From: Sulfitobacter delicatus
GTDB lineage: Bacteria; Pseudomonadota; Alphaproteobacteria; Rhodobacterales; Rhodobacteraceae
Length of the DNA stretch: 64,000 nucleotides
Assembly (NCBI RefSeq): GCF_900102535.1
Contig: NZ_FNBP01000009.1
Location: 62,001-126,000, forward strand
Direction: 5' to 3'
This document shows positions 58,283 to 64,000 of this stretch, in pieces. Below the pieces are notes generated by a model that was not told the origin of the DNA, ran no database searches, and saw only the letters and a program-made list of their open reading frames with translations. A program made the position numbers and the translations under genes. How positions within the stretch are numbered: the stretch's first letter is position 1; every line of letters starts with the position of its first letter.

Positions 58283-59277
58283 CTGATCCGGCTCACAACG
58301 TAGTCGGCCAGATCACTCAGCATATCTTTCAGCTCATGATCGGGCAGGGGGGTGAGAGCTTTCTTGGCTTTCTCCGCCCACTCCCGCGCATCGCGTTGCG
58401 TTGCGGTGAGGGTGTCATGCTTGCGCAGAAGAGCCAGCGCGTGGTCGAGATCGCCCTCGTCCTGACGGCCCTTTTCAATGGTCCGGGTCCAAAAGGCACG
58501 CTCTTCCGCGTTGGCTTTGGCCACGGCTTTGATCACCGGCAGGGTCAGTTTGCGCTCTCGGAAATCGTCGCCCACGTTTTTACCCGTCGCGCCGGTATCG
58601 CCTTGATAGTCGAGCAGATCGTCGACGATCTGAAAAGCGACGCCAAGCGCGTCGCCGTAGTCAAATAGGGCGCGCACCTGATCTTCGGGCGCATCGGCGA
58701 TGACACCACCGACTTCCGTCGCAGCAGAGAACAGTGCCGCGGTTTTGCCGCGCACCACTTGCAGGTAGACCGCTTCATCGGTTGCTAGGTTCTGGGCCGC
58801 AGTCAGTTGCAGCACTTCGCCTTCCGCAATGGTCGCGGCTGCGTTGGACAAGATGCGCATGACAGGCATGGAGCCCGGCTCGGTCATCAACTGAAAGCTG
58901 CGGGCAAAGAGGTAGTCGCCCACCAGCACGGAAGACTGGTTGTCCCACAGCAGGTTCGCCGTAGGGCGTCCCCGCCGTTGAGCGCTTTCGTCAACTACGT
59001 CGTCATGCAGCAGAGTGGCGGTATGGATAAACTCCACCGTGGCGGCTAGATGCACGTGATAGGGGCCGGTGTAGCCACACATCCGCGCGGCAGCGAGGGT
59101 GAGCATCGGGCGCAGACGTTTGCCACCGGCTTCGACCAGATGTGCGGTGACTTCGGGGATGCGGGGCGCGTGTTTTGACGCCATACGCTCGCGGATCAGA
59201 GCGCTGACAGCCTCCATATCCTCGCTCAGATAGGCCGCCATGCGGTCGTGCGGTTTGTCCTTCACATCACTTTTCAT
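58279..59277 (-). CDS. polyprenyl diphosphate synthase (ubiquinone side chain)
   Basis: A 332-residue trans-prenyltransferase. The first Asp-rich motif is LLHDDVVDESAQRRG and the second is FQIVDDLLDYQGD. AGGKRLRPMLTLAAARM is the substrate-binding block. By resemblance to IspB/DdsA it makes the long side chain for ubiquinone, used by UbiA. GGAGAAGT precedes two successive ATG codons (59280 and 59277); the second has better spacing. Its stop overlaps that of ispE. Confidence 0.93.
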   Translation of the reverse strand: MKSDVKDKPHDRMAAYLSEDMEAVSALIRERMASKHAPRIPEVTAHLVEAGGKRLRPMLTLAAARMCGYTGPYHVHLAATVEFIHTATLLHDDVVDESAQRRGRPTANLLWDNQSSVLVGDYLFARSFQLMTEPGSMPVMRILSNAAATIAEGEVLQLTAAQNLATDEAVYLQVVRGKTAALFSAATEVGGVIADAPEDQVRALFDYGDALGVAFQIVDDLLDYQGDTGATGKNVGDDFRERKLTLPVIKAVAKANAEERAFWTRTIEKGRQDEGDLDHALALLRKHDTLTATQRDAREWAEKAKKALTPLPDHELKDMLSDLADYVVSRIS

Positions 59278-59332
59278 CATACTTCTCCGCGTCAGGCTCG
59301 ACACGCCGCCGATCCGGCTCTACATCTTTGAT

Positions 59333-59548
59333 ATGAAGGAACTTTTGCGCAGCACCGACATGACCATAATCGCCTTTGCCTCCGCCCTTCTCAGGGGGGA
59401 GGATATAGCCTGCTTTGAAATGGACGTAAACATGAGCGTGCTCGAAGGCGGCATCGGAATTTTCCCGCGCCGGCTGATGGTGCACCCCAATGACCATGAC
59501 GCTGCCGTAAAGGTGATGCGGGACAATGAAATTCCCCTCGGGCTGTGA
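59333..59548 (+). CDS. DUF2007-type small protein
   Basis: A 71-residue protein, MKELLRSTDMTIIAFASALL to MRDNEIPLGL. The pattern (ELLRTND..., EGIDCFEMD-like GEDIACFEMDVNMSVLEG, RRLMVHPNDHDAAVKVM) is that of DUF2007 putative signal-transducing proteins. No experimental role known. It overlaps the following methyltransferase gene by four bases (GTGA). Confidence 0.85.
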   Translation: MKELLRSTDMTIIAFASALLRGEDIACFEMDVNMSVLEGGIGIFPRRLMVHPNDHDAAVKVMRDNEIPLGL

Positions 59549-60312
59549 GCCTTTTCGCTGACGAAGATTTGACCTGCGACGCCTTTCTGGGCGGTAAATT
59601 GCACCTCTGGCAGCCACGCCGGGGCCGGGGTTATCGCGCGGGGGTAGACCCGGTTCTATTGGCTGCGAGCGTGCCCGCCCTGGCAGGGCAAACGGTGTTG
59701 GAGCTGGGCTGTGGTGCCGGAGCTGCGGCGCTTTGTCTCGGGGCGCGGGTGCCGGGGCTGAGCCTTACGGGATGCGAGTTGCAACCGGCCTATGCGGAAC
59801 TGGCCCGCCGCAACGGGGGAGGGGTGCTGGAAGTGGTTGAGGCCGATATCACAGACATGCCCCTGCACCTGCGCGATCGGCAATTCGATCACGTCTTGGC
59901 CAATCCGCCCTATTTCGACCGTGCTGCTTCAATCCAGTCGCATGACCCGGGGCGCGAGACGGCGCTCGGAGAAGCGACGCCGTTGCGGCAATGGGTGCGG
60001 GTGGCTGCTAAACGGCTGAAGCCCAAGGGACATTTGCATTTCATCCACCGAGCAGAACGGCTGCCTGAACTGCTCGGCGCGTTGCCGCACGAGATGGGAA
60101 CGATCGAGGTGCTGCCTTTAGCGCCGCGTCCGGGGAGGCTGCCCGAATTGATTCTCCTGCGGGCACGCAAGAACGGGCGCGGGGCCTTTCGGCTTTATAA
60201 CAGTTACGTGATGCATGAGGGTGTGCGGCACGAGGGTGATGGCGACAGCTATGTTCCCGAGATCAAAGCCGTCTTGCGCCGCGGCGCGCCGCTTATTTTT
60301 CCCGCGCCTTAA
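59545..60312 (+). CDS. TrmN6-like SAM-dependent methyltransferase
   Basis: A 255-residue class I methyltransferase starting with GTG. The SAM motif is VLELGCGAGAAALCLG, and the catalytic motif IV is VLANPPYFDR, the NPPY of N6-adenine methyltransferases. The N-terminal block DAFLGGKLHLWQPRRGRGYR is like TrmN6 (tRNA1Val A37). Family assignment is firm; exact RNA target is inferred. Confidence 0.9.
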   Translation: MSLFADEDLTCDAFLGGKLHLWQPRRGRGYRAGVDPVLLAASVPALAGQTVLELGCGAGAAALCLGARVPGLSLTGCELQPAYAELARRNGGGVLEVVEADITDMPLHLRDRQFDHVLANPPYFDRAASIQSHDPGRETALGEATPLRQWVRVAAKRLKPKGHLHFIHRAERLPELLGALPHEMGTIEVLPLAPRPGRLPELILLRARKNGRGAFRLYNSYVMHEGVRHEGDGDSYVPEIKAVLRRGAPLIFPAP

Positions 60313-60412
60313 GCAATTTTTTACCAACTGCGCCCCTATGCTGCGGTGCTGCGTGACTTGTGGGTCGCGCTGTGGTCCACTGAATTTCTAAACACCCACC
60401 ATGGAGGATTGT

Positions 60413-60577
60413 ATGGCTTTGAACGCACATCTGGACACCTTGAAGCGGAAGCATCAGGCGATGAGTGAGGCGGTTGAAAATGCCCAACGCGCCCCCGGCG
60501 TGGACGATCTACAAGTGGCTTCGATGAAGAAAGAAAAACTGCGTCTGAAAGAGGAGATCAATCGCCTGTCTGCCTAA
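60413..60577 (+). CDS. YdcH-like (DUF465) small protein
   Basis: A 54-residue charged helical protein, MALNAHLDTLKRKHQAMSEA to LKEEINRLSA. GGAGG precedes the ATG at 60413; an in-frame ATG at 60401 has no such site. LKRKHxxL...KKEKLRLKEEI is the DUF465 pattern. Function unknown. Confidence 0.85.
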   Translation: MALNAHLDTLKRKHQAMSEAVENAQRAPGVDDLQVASMKKEKLRLKEEINRLSA

Positions 60578-60604
60578 TTACAGACGCAGAAAGTAATTGC
60601 ACCT

Positions 60605-60628
60605 GCCGGATCGCTAAAGCGGTCCGGC
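60605..60628. terminator. hairpin between the YdcH-like gene and the convergent EamA gene
   Basis: GCCGGATCGC/GCGGTCCGGC around TAAA forms a ten-pair stem with one T-G pair. Neither side has a U-tract, so its termination strength is uncertain. It is placed where two transcripts meet. Confidence 0.45.
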
Positions 60629-60663
60629 AACCTTGGTGTTGAGTATCGCCTACTGCCCTGCGA

Positions 60664-61566
60664 TTAGCGAGGCGTCTGGTCATCTGCGAGCGCAGGTGAG
60701 GCGGGTTTGGATAGGCTCGCGCGCGCGGCGATCAATGCGCCTCCCGTGATGAGCAACGCTGCCCAGAAAAGGGTTGCACTGGCCGCAGCGGCGCCAGCAA
60801 CCACCAAAACAATCGTCGACAACAATGGCGCGGCATAGGAGCTTGTGCCGAGAAGTTGAATGTCGCCCCGCTTTACGCCGATATCCCAAACGTAAAAGGC
60901 CAGTCCTACCGGCCCAAGGCCCAGTCCCGCGATGGCGGCCCAGCCGAGCGCATGATCGGGCAAGATGGTCTCTTCGAACAGCAAATGCAGCGGGAATGAT
61001 AGGGCGGCGGTTGCGAGGCAAAAGACGGCTACACTGGCAGTGGGGGCCGATCCAACGCGGCGAGACAGGACAGAATAGCCTGACCACGTCAGCGCGCAGA
61101 GCAATGCCAAACCGTATCCGGGAAGATGCGCGGCCGAGAATCCTTTGCCCCCGCCCGCAATAATCAACGCCGCCCCGGCAAAGCCTAGGACGGCCCCGAT
61201 CACATGGCCGCGTCGAAGCTGTTCGCCGGGCAGGAGGCCAGAAAAAACCACAATGAGCAGCGGCCAGAGATAGGCAATCAGCCCCGCCTCCGCCGCCGGG
61301 GCCAGCCGCAGCGCCGAGAAATAAAGCGCGTGGTAGCCAAACAGGCCGAGCGTGCCGAAGGCATAGACCTTAAGCGGTACTTTTCGCAGTTCCCCGGCGG
61401 TGCCGCTGGCAAGGGTCCAGATAAGCCCCAACGTGCCCCCGATGGCGAAACACAGCGTATTGAGCAGCAGGGGCGGGGTCGGGGCCGAGCCGACTGTGAA
61501 CAGCGCGAGAAGCGCCCAGAGCAGGACGGCGATGAACCCGATTGCGGTGGCCTTTTGGCGGCTCAT
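60664..61566 (-). CDS. EamA/DMT-family membrane transporter
   Basis: A 300-residue transporter with about ten hydrophobic segments. The start MSRQKATAIGFIAVLLWALL at 61566 has AAGGAG six bases upstream. GYHALYFSALRLAPAAEAGL and LIAYLWPLLIVVFSGLLPGE are the first-repeat blocks; the second repeat ends near LGTSSYAAPLLSTIVLVVAG. Resembles aromatic amino acid exporter YddG-type proteins, but the substrate is not known. Confidence 0.88.
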   Translation of the reverse strand: MSRQKATAIGFIAVLLWALLALFTVGSAPTPPLLLNTLCFAIGGTLGLIWTLASGTAGELRKVPLKVYAFGTLGLFGYHALYFSALRLAPAAEAGLIAYLWPLLIVVFSGLLPGEQLRRGHVIGAVLGFAGAALIIAGGGKGFSAAHLPGYGLALLCALTWSGYSVLSRRVGSAPTASVAVFCLATAALSFPLHLLFEETILPDHALGWAAIAGLGLGPVGLAFYVWDIGVKRGDIQLLGTSSYAAPLLSTIVLVVAGAAAASATLFWAALLITGGALIAARASLSKPASPALADDQTPR

Positions 61567-61641
61567 GGTCTGCTCCTTCATTCCGTCCCGCGGGTATGCG
61601 CGCTGAGGTCTGTTGGGGCAAGCCATAGAAAGCTAGCAAAA

Positions 61642-61673
61642 TGAAAACGCCCCCGCGGAAGTACGCGAGGGCG
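61642..61673 (-). terminator. Rho-independent terminator of the phaA-phaB genes
   Basis: A ten-position stem with one mismatch, CGCCCCCGCG (61648-61657) with CGCGAGGGCG (61664-61673), loop of six. On the minus strand it is followed by TTTTCATTTT. It lies 30 bases after the phaB stop. Confidence 0.75.
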
Positions 61674-61702
61674 CTAGTTTGAACGCTACCTGTCGGGAGA
61701 TC

Positions 61703-62425
61703 TCAGACGACGAATTGTGCGCCGTTGGCCGAGATTGTCGAGCCATTGATGAAGCCTGCGTCGTCGGAGACGAGGAAGGCCACCGCGCGGGCGATTTCCT
61801 CCGGCTCACCCAGACGGCCAGCGGGGATCTGCGCGATGATGCTCTCGCGGACCTTTTCCGGCACGGCCATGACCATATCGGTCGCGATATAGCCGGGGCA
61901 GACCGCGTTTGCAGTGATGCCTGCGCGCGCGCCTTCTTGGGCCAGCGACTTCACAATGCCCAAATCGCCCGCCTTGGTCGCTGCATAGTTCACCTGCGCG
62001 AACTGCCCTTTCTGGCCGTTGATAGAGGAGATCACGACGATCCGTCCGAACTTACGCTCACGCATGCCGGGCCAAACGGGATGGATGGTATTGAAAACAC
62101 CGGTGAGGTTGGTCGCGATGACCTCGTTCCACTGATCCGGTGTCATCTTATGGAAGGGCGCGTCGCGGGTGATGCCCGCGTTGGCGACGACCACTTCAAT
62201 CGGGCCCAACTCGGCTTCGACTTTCTCGATGCCCGCTTTCGAGGCCTCGTAATCTGCCACGTTCCATTTGAAGGTCTTGATGCCGGTCTCTTCGGTGAAC
62301 TTTACCGCGGCGTCGTCATTGCCAGCGTAAGTCGCGGCGACGGTATAGCCCTTGTCTTGCAGAGTTTTCGAGATCGCCGCGCCAATGCCGCGGCTCCCCC
62401 CGGTGACCAATGCGATACGTGACAT
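61703..62425 (-). CDS. phaB: acetoacetyl-CoA reductase
   Basis: A 240-residue SDR that reduces acetoacetyl-CoA to (R)-3-hydroxybutyryl-CoA with NADPH for PHB synthesis. TGGSRGIGAAISKTLQ is the cofactor motif, VVANAGITRDAPFHKM is typical of PhaB/FabG, and YxxxK is in VNYAATKAGDLGI. GYIATDMVMAVPEKV favours PhaB over FabG. Start at 62425 after GAGGG. Downstream of phaA on the same strand. Confidence 0.93.
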   Translation of the reverse strand: MSRIALVTGGSRGIGAAISKTLQDKGYTVAATYAGNDDAAVKFTEETGIKTFKWNVADYEASKAGIEKVEAELGPIEVVVANAGITRDAPFHKMTPDQWNEVIATNLTGVFNTIHPVWPGMRERKFGRIVVISSINGQKGQFAQVNYAATKAGDLGIVKSLAQEGARAGITANAVCPGYIATDMVMAVPEKVRESIIAQIPAGRLGEPEEIARAVAFLVSDDAGFINGSTISANGAQFVV

Positions 62426-62464
62426 AATTCCCTCCCTCAAGGTAACGTTATTGCAAATGCATGT

Positions 62465-62493
62465 TTCGGCGCGCAAGAAAGTTGCGCGCCGAA
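62465..62493. repeat. 12-bp perfect hairpin between phaA and phaB
   Basis: TTCGGCGCGCAA (62465-62476) pairs with TTGCGCGCCGAA (62482-62493) across GAAAG. It begins 8 bases after the phaA stop, counted along the minus strand. No U-tract follows, so it is more likely an RNA-stability or attenuation element than a full terminator. Confidence 0.65.
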
Positions 62494-62500
62494 TATAGTC

Positions 62501-63676
62501 TTAGGGGCGCTCAAGGCACATGGCAACACCCATCCCGCCGCCAATGCACAAGGTCGCCAAACCTTTTTTAGCGCCGCGACGCTGCATTTCAAAAAGCAGG
62601 GTGTTGAGCACGCGTGCACCGGAGGCGCCAATGGGGTGGCCGATGGCGATAGCGCCGCCGTTCACATTGACGATCTCGGGGTCCCAGCCCATCTCTTTGT
62701 TCACTGCACAGGCCTGTGCGGCGAAGGCTTCGTTGGCTTCCACAAGGTCAAGATCCTCGGGCTTCCAACCGGCTTTTTCCAACGCCTTGCGCGAAGCATA
62801 GACCGGGCCGACGCCCATGATCGACGGGTCAAGACCGGCGGTCGCATAAGAGGCGATTCGTGCCAGTGGCGTGATGCCGCGTTTCTCGGCCTCGTCGGCG
62901 CTCATCAGCAAAGCACCAGCGGCGCCATCGTTCAGGCCGGAAGCATTGGCCGCTGTGACCGACCCTTCTTTGGTGAAGGCTGGGCGCAGCTTTTGCATTG
63001 CTTCGATGGTGGCGCCGTGGCGGATGTACTCATCCTGATCGACAACCGTCTCACCTTTGCGGGACTTGATTGTGTAACCGACGATCTCATCCTGGAACTT
63101 GCCAGCCTTCTGAGCGGCTTCGGCTTTGTTCTGCGAGGCGACGGCAAATTCGTCCTGCTGGTCGCGGCTGATCTGCCATTTTTCGGCAACGTTCTCGGCG
63201 GTCTGACCCATGTGGTAGCCGTTGAATGCATCCCAGAGACCGTCGCGGATCATCGTGTCGATGAACTGCAAATCACCCATCTTCTGACCCGAGCGCAGGT
63301 TCTGCGCATGGGGGCTCATGCTCATGTTTTCTTGCCCACCAGCGGCAACGATGCTCGCGTCACCCAGTTGGATGTGCTGGGCAGCCAAGGCAACGGCACG
63401 CAGGCCAGAGCCACATACTTGGTTGATGCCCCAAGCAGCGCTTTCTTTCGGCAGGCCCGCGTTGATATGCGCCTGCCGCGCCGGGTTCTGGCCCTGCGCT
63501 GCGGTCAGAACCTGACCGAGAATGGTTTCCGACACTTCGCTCGGGTCGACACCTGCGCGCGCGACCAGTTCTTTGAGCACGGCCGCGCCCAGATCATGGG
63601 CAGGGGTATTGGCAAACGCCCCGCCGAAACTGCCCACGGCTGTGCGGGCGGCGGATGCGATGACGACATTGGTCAT
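62501..63676 (-). CDS. phaA: acetyl-CoA acetyltransferase (beta-ketothiolase)
   Basis: A 391-residue thiolase joining two acetyl-CoA to acetoacetyl-CoA. The acyl-carrying Cys is in [15 protein letters not shown], the catalytic His in [16 protein letters not shown], and the second Cys in [14 protein letters not shown]. Length and start ([20 protein letters not shown]) are normal. With phaB it supplies the PHB monomer; no phaC synthase is in the window. Confidence 0.95.
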   Translation of the reverse strand: MTNVVIASAARTAVGSFGGAFANTPAHDLGAAVLKELVARAGVDPSEVSETILGQVLTAAQGQNPARQAHINAGLPKESAAWGINQVCGSGLRAVALAAQHIQLGDASIVAAGGQENMSMSPHAQNLRSGQKMGDLQFIDTMIRDGLWDAFNGYHMGQTAENVAEKWQISRDQQDEFAVASQNKAEAAQKAGKFQDEIVGYTIKSRKGETVVDQDEYIRHGATIEAMQKLRPAFTKEGSVTAANASGLNDGAAGALLMSADEAEKRGITPLARIASYATAGLDPSIMGVGPVYASRKALEKAGWKPEDLDLVEANEAFAAQACAVNKEMGWDPEIVNVNGGAIAIGHPIGASGARVLNTLLFEMQRRGAKKGLATLCIGGGMGVAMCLERP

Positions 63677-63829
63677 GGTTTGAATTCCTCTATCTGACTG
63701 GGGCAGGAGGTCACCGCACGGGCTGCTGTCAGCCCGAAGCTCTCCTCCCCTATACGTCAGTGATAGCGGATGTGCTGCAACGCGGCAACTGAGCAGGCCA
63801 AGTCGTGCCGCTGTAGGCGCAAAATGACG

Positions 63830-64000
63830 TTAACCTGCAGCGCGGTTTTGGCCGGATTTCAGCCAGTCAGGCCGGGTTGTCGGAGCAGCGTAGTAATAGC
63901 CCTGAAGACAATCGATGCCCATCTGGCTGAGCACTGCTGCATCTTCGGCGTTCTCCACACATTCAGCGACGGTCAGCATGTCGAAATGGGTGGCAATAGA
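63830..64000 (-). CDS. EAL-domain protein, C-terminal fragment (cut by window edge)
   Basis: The last 56 residues of a gene that extends beyond the window. FDMLTVAECVENAEDAAVLS and MGIDCLQGYYYAAP match the end of an EAL (c-di-GMP phosphodiesterase) domain, where VAEGVE and G-x-D-xxQGYxxxxP are usual; here the Glu-Gly is Glu-Cys. Whether GGDEF or sensor domains precede it cannot be seen. Confidence 0.85.
   Translation of the reverse strand, partial: SIATHFDMLTVAECVENAEDAAVLSQMGIDCLQGYYYAAPTTRPDWLKSGQNRAAG

Noticed and set aside
60401-60412. Upstream ATG as the start of the YdcH-like gene
   Set aside because: It would put the GGAGG site inside the coding sequence; the ATG at 60413 has that site at good distance.
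1-64000. CRISPR arrays, tRNA/rRNA genes, insertion sequences, phage genes, toxin-antitoxin or restriction systems
   Set aside because: No regularly spaced repeats, transposase or integrase motifs, CCA-ended cloverleaf sequences or known defence motifs were found on reading through; negative result by eye only.

Overview
The window reads as chromosomal DNA of a marine roseobacter-group alphaproteobacterium (Rhodobacterales, Sulfitobacter-like). This is judged from protein style and gene content: a 44-residue aa3-type cytochrome oxidase subunit IV, a DmdC-like acyl-CoA dehydrogenase, an alphaproteobacterial-type GshA, a PyrB/PyrC-like pair, PHB genes, and high GC with dense, often 4-base-overlapping genes. 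I found no rRNA, tRNA, CRISPR, insertion sequence or phage gene.

Layout. 1-711: 5' part of a CHASE-domain sensor (minus strand, cut by the window edge). 884-6575: a minus-strand operon for a branched-chain-amino-acid-type (HAAT) ABC importer ending in an alpha/beta hydrolase, with a divergent PAS-LuxR regulator (6674-7279). 7844-10997: a multi-PAS histidine kinase and a FixJ-type regulator. 11101-14401: an HtrA/Deg protease divergent from an OmpR/HK two-component pair. 14491-17028: cytochrome bd oxidase (cydAB plus a 36-residue DUF2474 peptide). 17112-24178: quinone oxidoreductase, EamA exporter, CoxG-like protein, ABC-2 exporter, S49 peptidase, a 54-residue zinc-ribbon membrane peptide, a Ca2+/Na+ antiporter and a FolM-like SDR. 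24179-24490: an A/T-rich gap with a perfect DnaA box. 24491-27807: uvrC, pgsA, moaD, moaE. 27816-34865: glyoxalase, OmpA/BON protein with a coiled-coil membrane partner, ubiA/rsmE head to head, gshA, plsY. 34865-37929: pyrimidine genes, with a dihydroorotase-like protein that lacks its metal ligands, plus pyrB. 38040-42414: family-4-like uracil-DNA glycosylase, LysE exporter, moaB, DsbD-N-like protein, YqgE, Sua5. 42582-45835: acyl-CoA dehydrogenase, metallo-beta-lactamase-fold hydrolase, DUF6173. 45990-51131: CoxIV, a lipoprotein, AzlCD, fdhD, mobA and a mobB-moeA fusion. 51138-53756: membrane protein, greA, VOC protein and divergent SoxR. 53883-60577: ETF-QO, TPR protein, ispE, polyprenyl synthase, DUF2007, TrmN6-like methyltransferase, YdcH-like peptide. 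60664-64000: EamA exporter, phaB, phaA, and the 3' end of an EAL-domain gene.

How genes fit together. Molybdenum cofactor genes are spread over three loci (moaD-moaE, moaB, fdhD-mobA-mobB/moeA). Ubiquinone supply and use are represented by ubiA, polyprenyl diphosphate synthase, ETF-QO and the bd oxidase. The acyl-CoA dehydrogenase would pass electrons through ETF to ETF-QO. SoxR and its divergent glyoxalase-fold gene share an intergenic SoxR-like operator. I did not find a coherent new defence or mobile system. The more unusual points are the ligand-less PyrC homologue, a uracil-DNA glycosylase that has lost most Fe-S cysteines, a response regulator whose best-placed start codon is ATA, the SoxR operator, overlapping head-to-head starts of ubiA/rsmE, and several short genes.
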